Source: Hofstenia miamia (lineage: Eukaryota; Xenacoelomorpha; Acoela). Taken from it: a DNA stretch of 64,000 bases. Under the pieces are notes generated by a model. That model had not been told where the DNA came from. It ran no database searches and saw only the letters and a list, made by a program, of their open reading frames with translations. The translations under genes were made by a program, and so were the position numbers. Positions 10,121-20,416 of the stretch are shown piece by piece. Numbering within the stretch: position 1 is the stretch's first letter; each line of letters opens with the position of its first letter. Location of the stretch: contig SCFE01000023.1 in the NCBI GenBank assembly GCA_004352715.1, forward strand, positions 984,849-1,048,848, in the 5' to 3' direction.

Positions 10121-11345
10121 TAGCACAGCTCCTTGGGGAACGCCTAAATTCGTTGTGACATAATTTGAATAGATTCTATCAATTTTTACTCTTTGCTTAC
10201 GATTACTTAAAAAACTAAGAATAAAGTTAGTCGCTGATTTGCTAAAGCCTTGATTGAGTAATTTTGACTGTAAAATTTCAAAATTCATTGAATTAAAGGT
10301 CTTAATATAATCGAGAAATGCAACCGCTGTGGACAATTTTTTATTTAAATTAGATTGTTTTTTCGGTAATTGACAAAATTGCGTTAGTTGTGCTGAAGTT
10401 TGGCCTGAATCCGCATTGATTTTCTGATAAAATGCGATTCTCCTTAATAAATTTATACATTTGTGCTGCAAGAATTTTTTTCAAATATTTTACCAAACGG
10501 GGAGTAATACTATTGGGACGATAATTATTGGGATCTAATGGGTCGCCTTTTTGCATAGTGGTGAAATATCAGAATGCTAGAATAAGATATTGGCCAAATA
10601 TATGAAAATGCTTTTTAATTATCCAATATGACAAGTGACACGAACCGCATGACTTGTTTTCATCAAGCCTAAGAACTTCTTTGCTTAAATCGTAATATGA
10701 AATTAAGCTGAAGCTAAATTGAGTTTTGACGTTACAATCAATTTTAGTGTTAGAAGAAATTTTTTTCCGATTGATTTAAATTCAAACTTACCCATGTTTT
10801 TAAAAGTTTTGTTTAATATATTTAAAATTTTGCGTTTAGCGCTGTGTATCATGTTATCATCACGGAAACCTTCAATGTTTATATTTAAACCTTTAGATTT
10901 TCCAATGCTTCTGTTTACAAAATTCCATTTTTAATAGATTTTTCAAATTTTTTAAAATAATCTTTGATTTACGAAGTTTTTTAATTACATGCTTCGCGTT
11001 TTCATAATTGGTTCAGTTTGATTTAATTGGGTTGCCTAACCGCGGCTAAGTAATTAGTGCTGATTAATTTCATCTTGAGTGGAGCAAGGCGATTTACCGC
11101 GCGGGTGATTTCACGCGTGATAAATCCCAACATGTGATCCCCGGATTCGAAGGTAAAAATTTGATCAAAAGAAATATTCCGCATTAGATGAATAAAGCGT
11201 TGTTCATTAAAATTAGTAAAGTCCCTTGAAAAAATGGTTTTCTTTGATTTGACGCTATTTATAATTACTTACGTAGATACAAAGATTGCAATCGCTAAAT
11301 GGTTCAAATTTTAAAGTCTTATACTTATCAGTACTGTCGAAAAGA
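10110..11345 (-). mobile_element. CR1/Jockey-type LINE, 5' part (split by insertion)
   Basis: From right to left on the minus strand come the end of the AP endonuclease (KYKTLKFEPFSDCNLCIYV, where the usual SDH motif is SDC), a linker (ITREITRAVNRLAPLKMK) and RT motifs: DPNNYRPNSITPRLVKYL, ENQCGFRPNFSTTNA, AFLDYIKTFNSMN and GVPQGAVLGPIL. It stops exactly at the insertion of the LINE at 8727-10109. The 5' end of the element is lost near 11345, where other LINE tails begin. Frameshifts are present, so this is a dead copy. Confidence 0.85.
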
Positions 11346-11357
11346 AAATAATCGATT

Positions 11358-11611
11358 GAGAGGGATGTCAGCATGAAGCTGTGAGAAGAAATGAAATAAT
11401 AATAATAAGTAATAAGAAGCATAAGAGATACTTGGAGGAGTTGGGAGTACCCAATTGGGGAGGAGCAGCAGCACAAAAGGCAGCATGTTAGGAACAGCTA
11501 GAGTCCTTAGGAAACTCTCAGACTCCCTGGGAACTGGTGAGGTCCCCGAGATGAGAGGGATACCAGCATGAAGCTGTGAGAAGAAATGAAATAATTAATA
11601 ATAATAATAAT
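11358..11611 (+). mobile_element. Two stacked LINE 3' ends with (TAA)n tails
   Basis: The sequence GAGAGGGAT-(GT/AC)-CAGCATGAAGCTGTGAG and AAGAAATGAAATAAT occurs at 11358-11407 and again at 11553-11600, each followed by TAA repeats. The second copy is preceded by about 130 bases that read RYLEELGVPNWGGAAAQKAA, a LINE C-terminal relic. The arrangement suggests two insertions of the same LINE family, or one internally duplicated 3' end. Confidence 0.65.
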
Positions 11612-12054
11612 ATTTATTTTTAAAGTCCTCTGTATATAAAATTACTACTCAAATCAATTATTATGCACTACAGCAAAAGAGATTCAAGCATTATTATATG
11701 ATTAATCTCCTCAATTAAATTATAACGAAAATCTTTGATTATAATCTAAAAAAAGATTTTCACATTCGTATGCCTAACTCATTCATTTGTTTTTGAATTT
11801 TTGTGTTTATTATTTACAACTTTTATCATTATCTTAAGCCGGTTGTAAGAAGCGATTAGTGAAATACGTCAGTAGGGAATGACGAACATAAATTACAAAA
11901 GTGCAAGTTTATATTATAAATTTTCAAAGTAGTTTCAACATTTTTATATTGAATGTTTTTAAAAATTTTAGCATAAATATTACAGTCATCATAGATAACA
12001 CAAATTAAAGGGAAATATACAAAAACAATGTACAAAATGTAAAAATTTGAAAAA
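11612..12054. other. 3' flank of abracl
   Basis: AT-rich sequence with no recognisable frame. On the minus strand it would hold the abracl 3' UTR. An AATAAA on that strand (TTTATT on the plus strand near 11806) is about 250 bases past the stop. Confidence 0.35.
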
Positions 12055-12294
12055 TCATTTGAGCAGTACAATATCAACATCATCATGAACTCCTTGCAAT
12101 AACAAATCTCCTTTAAAATCAATGATTTTTTGCTTTTTTGCAGCGCGCAAAGTTCCAACTAACGCTTCAAATAGATTTGCACACGTTTCATCCTTGAATA
12201 ATGTCCCAAACTTCACAACAATTTGATCAGAGTTGGATTCATTTAAACGTCTCAGTTCTTGAATAAGTAACTCTATCTCATGATTAACATTCAT
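12055..12294 (-). CDS. ABRACL: Costars family protein (ABRACL homologue)
   Basis: This is a complete 79-residue protein. Costars/ABRACL proteins are small winged-helix-like proteins related to the C-terminus of STARS/ABRA and linked to actin dynamics and cell motility. The length matches the family (about 80). Diagnostic segments are MNVNHEIELLIQELRRL at the start, VVKFGTLFKDETCANLFEAL at about 26-45, VGTLRAAKKQKIIDFKGDLL at about 46-65, and LLQGVHDDVDIVLL at the C-terminus. The start Met fits the family start exactly. There is no intron, stop or frameshift. It stands alone among dead LINEs, so it is either a genuine compact gene or an intact retrocopy. No poly(A) tract or target duplication is evident, which mildly favours a gene. 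Identification is confident; expression is unknown. Confidence 0.93.
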   Translation of the reverse strand: MNVNHEIELLIQELRRLNESNSDQIVVKFGTLFKDETCANLFEALVGTLRAAKKQKIIDFKGDLLLQGVHDDVDIVLLK

Positions 12295-12609
12295 TTATAA
12301 ACTAAAATATAATAATTGCTAAATATTTGCGAAATATTTTGTCCTAAACATTTTAATTTAACAGCGGATTCAGACATAAGAAACAAAATCTTACAAAAGC
12401 ACGCATCAATTAAGTTAAACTGGTTTTTTCAGCGGAAAGTATGCAATTTATGCAACACAGTCGTTAGCCATAAATTCGGTTTTCTAATTGGTAAATAAAA
12501 TGTGGAAATAAATACAAATCGGGAGAACAAATTTTTTGAAAATGCAAAGCTTTTGCAATGTATAAAAATTCCAATTTATTAAAAATCTCAAGTAAGATGG
12601 GCTTGGCTT
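12295..12609. other. 5' flank of abracl
   Basis: Non-coding sequence between abracl and the LINE tail at 12610. No specific promoter element is recognised. Confidence 0.35.
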
Positions 12610-12629
12610 AGTAGTAGTAGTAGTAGTAA
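12610..12629. repeat. (AGT)n trinucleotide tail of a LINE
   Basis: Six AGT units. On the minus strand they form the (ACT)n tail that terminates the LINE at 12610-14905. Confidence 0.85.
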
Positions 12630-14905
12630 ACGAGCTTATTATCCAAAACGGGAATACAAAAACTTAAAAACAAAAATGTAAGAAATAAAAAACAAAAAAA
12701 GCATCAGTGGGAGAAAGATGGCCTGGTTTATCATCCAACACATGATGGACATTTACACCGTAATGTCCAAGTGCAGGTGACTTTAAGGGAATAAACTCCT
12801 TATTATGGAGTTGAGGGATAGATTGGGCTCAAACAGATTGATGCCAATTAAGTCAACAAGATCGTTTACATATACAGCAACTCTAGGGAAGAATGAGCGG
12901 TAAGTTAATTGCTTTCGAAATTTCTTGACTAGTAATTTTGGATAACTAACACGAAGAGTTCTTTGTCTTGGTTGAAACTCCAAATTGGTCGTCAAAGTTG
13001 ATGCATGTGGTGCCAGAACGAATGGAGTTAAAGAATGGGAGATCGCGTTCAATCAGCCGGTAGCAGACAGGCAAGCATTTGTGTTTTCGAAGCAGGGACT
13101 CATACATATATTGACCGAAGCACCACTTTAGGCCCTCATGGTGCAATTTTTCGAGGCGACGAAGGGATATGGTATCCGGAAACCATGATAGAAAACACGA
13201 AATTATAGAAAAGGTTGTACTTAACTGATTGGGGGGTACAGTATGGAACTTTGTGTAGTAAAGAATGGTAACTTATACGTGGCTTTGCCAGTTTTGAGCT
13301 TATGTGAAGCTTCCATTTGAGATCACTGGAGACAATAATTCCGGAATGATGTTATCACCTAAATGAAGAGAACAATCGGTTTTTGCAGAGAAGCGGAGAT
13401 AAAAACATTTGTCACAATGGAATTTTAATTCGTTCGTGGTAGACCAGTATATAACTCGGTTGAGATCAAATTGGGTCGTCTCGAAAATCTAAATCGGCAA
13501 CGAGGATGATATGAGCTTAGTGTCATCAGCAAAACCAACCGAGTAAAGTGGTGTGGTGAGAAGATCGTCAATATATATTAAGAACAAGATTGGTCAGGAA
13601 ACCATCGACGTTGACTTTATGTGAGCGGGAGGATAGGTCGCTAGAAAGAAGGTAGAGAAAGTCATTATCAAATTCAAGCTTTAAAATCAGGATTCTGTGG
13701 TTGACTGAATCAAAGGCTTTCTTGATATCCAGGTAAGTGAATATTTGGTCAATGTTATCATCATAGTGGGAATAAAGTTTGTGAAATAACAGGACTTATT
13801 GGGTAACTGTTGACAGGCCTTTCATGAACCCATGCTGATTAGCTCTTAAACGATTTCCCACTTTTGAATAAATGTAGATGAACAATAACTTCTTAAATAC
13901 AGAGGACAAACGCGGAAGGATGGATATCGGGCGGTAGTTTTGAATATTAAATTTAGGACCCTTCTTATGAACAGGAGTGACGTGCGCACATTTCCAGTAA
14001 GAAGGCCAGCATTTCGAAGATAGGATTGATACAAATAATAGACAGACAAAAGGTGACAGAAATGAGGCTGAGCATTTCAGAACGGTTGGAGGAATCTCAT
14101 CACAAGCCACTGTGGTAACATCAGGTATTTCGCCCAGGAATATTGTGATTTCTTCAAGTGAGGCACCGATTTCACTAAGGCAAATGTCACAGTGGTCTGA
14201 TGTAACACTTAGATCAGGCGCTTCCAGGGGGTCATCTAAAATGTACACGGAAATGCTTGTTGAACAGCACTGCCTTTTCAAGACTTGTTGAAGCAGTGGA
14301 TGGATATGCACCTGTTGCCATTCAACTGCCTGAGGAAAGATAAAGCCTCAGTTGTCGAGAAGAATTTGCTTTGATTCAGTACGATTGCCTTGTCCATGTC
14401 CACTAGAATTTCCCCTTCAGTTTTTAATTGACTGATATGGTCACGAGAAGCATCACTTTTCTCAGCAGTTCTTAGTTTATTCAACTGGTGAACAGTCACT
14501 GAGCTGTAATAAAATGGTAGATCACGTCGGCACTTTTGCTTTCTCAATATGCTGCACGAAATGGCCCTGTGTAGCCTCGATAACCATACATCAAGAAAAA
14601 CAGAGACATTCGAATGACACAGATCAACCAAGTCACGACCTAGCGCAAGAGCATCTCTGAAGGCTTCCAAACAAAAAGTAGATACTGAATATAGGTTCGA
14701 CGTTTGAAGGTGGGTAGCATTCGGGGTATACAAATAAATGATATGACAAGTCGCAGTTGGGGATTTCAAAATCGTGCCGGAGAGGTTCAGAGCAGAAGAT
14801 CAAGTCAAGGGTATTACCCAACCTGTGAGTTGGAGAATCAACGATTTGGTGAAACATACAATCATCTACCAGATAATCAATTAACACTTGGTCAGATACA
14901 CTAAA
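12610..14905 (-). mobile_element. CR1/Jockey-type LINE, degenerate, minus strand
   Basis: Read from right to left: the end of an AP endonuclease (MLIDYLVDDCMFHQIVDSP, then GNTLDLIFCS); a linker; RT start (PVHKKGPKFNIQNYRPISIL, near 13990-13930); NQHGFMKGLSTVTQ; FTYLDIKKAFDSVNHRIL (about 13740-13680); the catalytic block FADDTKLIS (about 13540); and a C-terminal domain rich in LRVSYPKLLVKKFRKQLTYR at 12900-12960. A 3' UTR and an (ACT)n tail end it. Many stops and frameshifts show it is dead. The 5' end is truncated in the endonuclease. Confidence 0.85.
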
Positions 14906-15299
14906 AATGTATATATATCCATGAATATACTTTTAAATCTTGAAATTTGTTTAATAATAGTTAATTTATTTTATGAATTTCAAGTTTTCTGTATTTAAAT
15001 ATAGGCCGCATACTACGAATTTGGTTAATTATTCAAAGTTATCTTTCTATATATTGAAATTAGAAATTATCTTTATTTCAGAATGAAACACATCAAACTG
15101 ACTAAATTTACAAACGATCATAAAATTCACTTCACTTGCAGAGTTATTTGCGGCATTTCACGCACGTGATAGCTCTGGTGTGGTCTTCCTTTCGTGTCGG
15201 TGTTTTTGGTAAGGGTTGGAGACTTGGGAATTAGAAAATGCAAATAGGAAGCCGAGACAATTTCTAGATTGATGATTTCGTAACGTGTGAATCCGAGAA

Positions 15300-16260
15300 T
15301 CATTGAATATGGTAGCCAGTGTAGGTTACAGCGAGAAGCCTAGTATTTCTGTTTGGAAAAATAAACGTAAATCTCCTATCAATATCTCTTTCAGAGGCTG
15401 GTAAACGTTCCCGGAGACTTGTAGAGGCATAGTCACTTCTTCCAGGTACTAGATCTGATAGTAAATGGTCCTCATAGTACATTCTCTTCAACAGCTTTTC
15501 ATCTAACTTTCTCACAATTGTTTCGATAGATTCAAAGTTATCCGTATATCCCAGTCGCATTGCTTTCCTCTATAGTTTGTCTATGAGTTGCTGTAATGAC
15601 TTCCTGCATCCTCCCCATAATGAGACAGAATAGGTTATGTTTGGCAATATCAACGCAGTGTAAAGTATCTTGAGCTCGCGTAAGGAGTAACCTTGTGCCT
15701 TTAAATTATTTAGAAGGAACATTTTGCTTCTGCATTTTCGTAGAAGCCTTGAGACATGTTCTTCAAATGACAAGGCATTATCAATGTACACTCCAAGGAT
15801 TTTAATAGCCCGAAAGAGTTCGCCAGATGGGTATTGTGTAGTAGTCAAAGGAGAGCTACCCTTAGAAAAAATCATTTCAACCGTTTTTCTTCGTTCATTG
15901 ATAGGTTGTTGTTATTACACCAGTCTTTCACAGCGCAGAGCACTTCTTGGGCCCTGTCTTTACCACACGTTCCGCCCAGTAGGATTGTAGCATCATCTGC
16001 GTATTTTACTAAAGAGACATCACATCCGTTCAAAAAAAGATCATCATATAGTAAGTTGAATAAGATTGGCCCCAGAATAAAGCCTTGGGGCATACCAGCG
16101 TTTGTGCTGAGAAGTCGCGAATGTCGCCCATTGAAGTCAACAAATTGTGTCCTGTCTAGAATGAAGTCTCAAACTAGATTGACAACATACGGTGAGATAT
16201 TCAGTTTGCAAAGAGAGTTAACCATCTGATCGCGCGGCACTCAGTCAAATGCTTTACTGA
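15300..16260 (-). pseudogene. LINE reverse transcriptase palm, thumb and C-terminus
   Basis: From right to left on the minus strand: IKVIAIDLSKAFD (motif A; stop after), AGMPQGFILGPILFNLLYDD (motif B), VKYADDATILLGG (motif C, A-D-D intact), WCNNNNLSMNEEK, then AIKILGVYIDNALSFEEH and a C-terminal block (ITYSVSLWGGCRKSL, LLSDLVPGRSDYA, TRLLAVTYTGYH). Frameshifts near 16090 and 15570-15560 separate the segments. Catalytic residues are present, but the ORF is broken. Confidence 0.87.
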
Positions 16261-16528
16261 GATCAATCGCAATTACCTTGATGTAAGCATGCAATTTAAT
16301 CATATCCTTTGCTTAATTGATTATGCACAAGAGAGCCATTTCTCTCGTTGACGAATTTCTAAAACCAAATTGATTCCGCTTCAGTCTGGCATTGTAGGCT
16401 TTGGAGATTCTCATTCTGATTCTTCGAGATAGAGCATTGGCCTCATTCTTGCAGTTCCGAACTTCAAGGAAATATTTCCACTTCAACATAAGTTTGACCA
16501 GCGGCGTCACGTGGGGTGGGTCTTTTTC

Positions 16529-17064
16529 AGAGACCTTGACCTTCTTGACAGGACAGTAGGCGTTGAAATGTTCGAGCATACGTTGGGTGAGAATTTCCAG
16601 CATTCTGTCAGGATCATTTATTTGAAGGATATCAAGCAAGTTTGTTCTGTCCATAGCAATGTGCAATGCTCTGACATCTTGGGGTAGAATATTACTAACA
16701 AAAGCAATCTTTCGCTGCATCCTAGAACGATTCTTAGCCTTTATGATAATGGCGCTGTGATCAGAGGGAACAGTAGTTCTTTTAGAGTACACTGGGTGGT
16801 AATCTCTCCCAGCAGTTGAGAGAATAAAATCGAGCTGATTACGTCCGCATGTGCTCCCAATATGCAAGTGTTCCTTTGGTAATACGTCGAGTATTTTAGT
16901 TGGGTTAAAACCGTTGAAGTCACCGCATATTGTGAAGTGTGCAGTTGGGTAATGCCATTGAAGTTCTTCTACAGAACAGATAAAATACTCCTGGTAATGC
17001 TCCTGACGTTGGCAACAGGGAGGGTAATAGAAGACACAAAATATGTGTTGCGACTCAACAGAAG
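16529..17064. repeat. First copy of a 536-base direct duplication
   Basis: It appears identical to 17066-17601, with only the ambiguous base 17065 between the copies. Perfect identity next to a lone n points to two overlapping contig ends placed side by side. Confidence 0.92.
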
Positions 17065-17065
17065 N

Positions 17066-17601
17066 AGAGACCTTGACCTTCTTGACAGGACAGTAGGCGT
17101 TGAAATGTTCGAGCATACGTTGGGTGAGAATTTCCAGCATTCTGTCAGGATCATTTATTTGAAGGATATCAAGCAAGTTTGTTCTGTCCATAGCAATGTG
17201 CAATGCTCTGACATCTTGGGGTAGAATATTACTAACAAAAGCAATCTTTCGCTGCATCCTAGAACGATTCTTAGCCTTTATGATAATGGCGCTGTGATCA
17301 GAGGGAACAGTAGTTCTTTTAGAGTACACTGGGTGGTAATCTCTCCCAGCAGTTGAGAGAATAAAATCGAGCTGATTACGTCCGCATGTGCTCCCAATAT
17401 GCAAGTGTTCCTTTGGTAATACGTCGAGTATTTTAGTTGGGTTAAAACCGTTGAAGTCACCGCATATTGTGAAGTGTGCAGTTGGGTAATGCCATTGAAG
17501 TTCTTCTACAGAACAGATAAAATACTCCTGGTAATGCTCCTGACGTTGGCAACAGGGAGGGTAATAGAAGACACAAAATATGTGTTGCGACTCAACAGAA
17601 G
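17066..17601. repeat. Second copy of the 536-base duplication
   Basis: See 16529-17064. This copy continues into unique LINE sequence (CAAATAGTAACC) after 17601. Confidence 0.92.
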
Positions 17602-17821
17602 CAAATAGTAACCACAAAGCTTCAAAACTCGTGGTAAGTGTTGGAAAAAGTTGAGACACATTATTCGTAGACTTTTCATTGGAATTATGGGAAGATCTTT
17701 CGTGGCGAAGAATAGAATACCCGAATATGGCGACAATATTATCTTGAACATCGCAGTCAGTCAGGTCTCTGTAATGAAACAAAGGTCAATGTTCTCATAA
17801 GCCTATATTAGTGTTTATTTT

Positions 17822-18438
17822 GTGCGCGTGCACCCAATTCTATGCCTTCGCCGCATTTGTCGTCGTGTTTACCCCATGTTAGTGCACCCTATTCTATACC
17901 TTCGGCTACCGGGCGACATTGGTTATCAATTTCAGTTTAGGTGCTTTTTCGAAATTCCGACATCTCATCCAAACAATTTTCTGGTTCAATTTTTTACGAG
18001 GAACCATTTGACATCCTCAAAATTGTGAAAAAATCAATATTTGAGTCACTACAGCTTTACGTATTTTACCGATATAAACCGCAATATAGCTTTATGACAA
18101 AAGTTTTCTCTAAATAAAACATTGTAAATCACACTTTCGTAAGTATATTTAGTAATTTTAATTAAAATACATAATTTACTAATGGTAAACATAATAAATT
18201 GAGTAAAATTATAACGAAAATATTAATAGGACAAGGCTATAAGCTCCGTTAAGTTAAGATAGTCATGTCATAATTTTCCCTCACAATTTAATTTGAGCAA
18301 TAAACATAGCACCAACTCAAGAGGACATGAAAACAGCTTTCATAAACTAAACTCAAAATGAAAAAATATGTCATCCTGACATCATTACAAAATTAAAGAT
18401 AATAAATAATAACCATGAAATTTCCCCAAGTGACTCTA
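17822..18438. other. Intergenic sequence with a small imperfect repeat
   Basis: GTGCACCCAATTCTATGCCTTCG near 17828 recurs as GTGCACCCTATTCTATACCTTCG near 17882. The rest is AT-rich with no recognisable gene. At 18430-18446 the minus strand reads TGTAGAGTCACT, matching only the first dozen bases of the family B LTR. This may be a stub of one or chance. Confidence 0.4.
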
Positions 18439-18589
18439 CATGCTTAAATTATTTCTGTTGCAACAACTGGAGAGCAGGTCCAGAGACTATCCTCTGAGTA
18501 GTGGTAACCATTTCTATAGCTAACACTCCCTCCCATTTCTGAACTTCTGCATACTGTGGTTCTCTCAAAATCTGTGAGATGGTATCTTC

Positions 18590-19251
18590 TGGCATAAAAT
18601 AAGATCAGTGTATAGAAGTTTGGTGACTGAAATAATTTTGGTGTGGTACAGTGAAATAGGTTGATAGCTTAACCAAAATAATATAATAAAATTCTCCATT
18701 CAGAAGTGTGAACTTTCAACTGTGTCAGGTATTTCATCTTCATATTCTTCTCAGACAACCAAAACAAGTTGGATGCCCTCTACTTTGGCTATTCTGATGC
18801 AATCTCTATTTGCTCCATAATCTGTTCATCCTGTATTTCATGTACCCTGAAAAAATATATCACTAACAAACTTAAGAAATCAATGTTTACACATTCAAAA
18901 GTGCTTTTTGTTTTCCTGTTGTTGAGGAATTGACATAAGTTGTAGATGTTAAAGTCTTCATTGAATGAAGTGTGCACCATACTCCTCCAGTAAAGGTGAC
19001 TGACTCCTTCAAGCATTTTGGAGTCATAGCAAATAATTGTGTTAACTTTCAGATGACATTCTGCATCAATAATAAAAGGGATTATATCAATTGAACAAAT
19101 GAAATTCTTGTTGTTATATGTCCATCTTAGTATGTTCTGGGTTTCCTCAGAAATATTATAACAAACAAAATTTGTGGCTTGCCTGGTGGCTATAAAATAC
19201 GGATGGAGTGCTTTGTCACAAACTTTTGACATCTTCTTTTTTCTGTCTTCT
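18590..19251 (-). pseudogene. N-terminal fragment of family B-like third ORF (relic B2)
   Basis: On the minus strand from 19232 it reads MSKVCDKALHPYFIATRQAT, then FIIDAECHLKVNTIICYDSK, SMVHTSFNEDFNIYNLCQFL and VIYFFRVHEIQDEQIME. The same landmarks (HPYFIAT, FIIDAEC, NEDFN, YFFHVNEV) are in the family B third ORF at 33900-34560, and more weakly in families A and C. The family A element is inserted immediately upstream of this start (LTR edge at 19252). It decays below about 18780. Function unknown. Confidence 0.75.
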
Positions 19252-20382
19252 TGTAATATCCTCTACCAGACATTGTCACTGTATATCTATTGTTGCTGTA
19301 TAACATTAGTTGTGTTACTGCAGGTAAGGATTTACTTATTACACACTGCTTGGCTTGTTGCTTCCATTAACTTATGTAAACCAGAATTAACCATTCACTA
19401 TTTAGGTGATGAAGCCATGTGGTAATCTCTGTAAGGATATCTTAATGGGCATCTGCCCAAAGCAGATCTCCACATCCAGTTTCACCATTCCATCCATTGG
19501 TTTAGTGTCACTTCTCAGCTCAATTGATACAGTTTATGTGTCCCCTACTATAGCTCAGTGCATACTCAAGGCAAGGCACAACTTGACTTAAACTCTATTT
19601 TGTGAAAGAGTTCTAGCTATTTGCAACCTGACTTGTTACTAGTTGTTTGTTAAATATTACATGTAGCCATTACTGAAAATATATTGGCTTATTTAAATAT
19701 ATCTTGTTTGAACAACTTCCTAACTTACATTTATAATTTAGTACATGTATGGTCACTTTATCAGTCATTTATAGGTTATCAATTTGGATCTAAAATAGTA
19801 TTAATATATCTCCTAGGTTTTGGTCATCCAACCATTTGTTGAAAGTTCATTATTTTATTACATGTAACAGTGAAATGCTAGTTGGCTAATCAAGAGAAAA
19901 CCCCTATGCCTACCATATGTGCACTTTCATGATCTGGCACAGAGACCCTAGAATCATTCCCTGTGAGGTATCCAGACCACTACTAAACACTACTCAATTA
20001 GCTCAACATTGTATTAAATAATCAAACCATAAGTGTGAAACAAAATAAGAATTCTAAGTAAAATTCTTTATCAAATTCTCACAATGGTTTTAAATCTATT
20101 TATAGTAAATCTAGAAGAAGTACCTGTTGATTCAAATTTAAACTTCTGCCAAGATGGTGGTTGAAAATAATGAAAGCATCATTTAGTCAAAAAGTATTTT
20201 TATCAACAGATACAAATATCTCTTTTTTGACACATATTGTCTCTTAGTTGCATAATACAAATAAATCTTAAATAATTCTAATTGATTTGATCGCAAAATT
20301 TTTTAATCATCTTTTCTTTGATCTTAATCCCTTCTGCTCATTGTTTTGCAGCTTATTTGAGATTCATGTGGATGATGCTACA
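19252..20382 (-). repeat. 3' LTR of family A
   Basis: On the minus strand it starts TGTAGCATCATCCACATGAA and ends GGTAGAGGATATTACA. It matches 29930-31062 (opposite orientation) over its length with few differences. The termini TG...CA are standard. Confidence 0.93.
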
Positions 20383-20392
20383 CGCCCTCCAC
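20383..20392 (-). other. Polypurine tract of family A
   Basis: On the minus strand GGAGGGCG directly abuts the LTR start. The same tract precedes the family C 3' LTR (AGGAGGGCG, 55481-55489). It primes plus-strand DNA synthesis in LTR elements. Confidence 0.75.
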
Positions 20393-20416
20393 AGCTTGTG
20401 TTATTTTCAGCACAGC

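Larger units (their letters stand above)
16313..17782 (-). pseudogene. LINE AP endonuclease and linker
   Basis: Upstream of 17782 the minus strand reads ENIDLCFITET followed by a stop where Trp is expected (the E is the catalytic Glu). Then come ICGDFNGFNP (catalytic Asp, near 17445 and again near 16910), RNQLDFILS and TVPSDHSAII (SDH catalytic His, near 17300 and again near 16760). The repeat of these motifs reflects the 536-base duplication around n at 17065. The C-terminal part (SKAYNARLKRNQFGFRNSST) jumps straight from the linker into RT motif 2. The RT segment carrying NYRPISL is missing, an internal deletion. Confidence 0.85.
15060..17815 (-). mobile_element. CR1/Jockey-type LINE with AP endonuclease and RT, minus strand
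   Basis: This is the best preserved endonuclease-RT LINE in the window. Order on the minus strand: endonuclease (17810 to about 16530), linker, RT (about 16320 to 15600), C-terminal domain (15560-15300), and a 3' UTR with AATAAA near 15075. The 5' end is truncated just before the first endonuclease motif. An exact internal duplication at the single n (17065) is most likely an assembly artefact, so the true element would be about 540 bases shorter. Confidence 0.88.

Noticed and set aside
11140-11165. tRNA-like TTCGAATCC box
   Set aside because: It lies within the coding linker of a LINE (TFESGDHMLG on the minus strand) and no cloverleaf can be built around it.
19241-19251. An 11-base target duplication AGAAGACAGAA for family A
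   Set aside because: The longer match is explained by a local AGAAGAC repeat. A 4-base AGAA duplication fits the other elements and keeps the spacing of family B.
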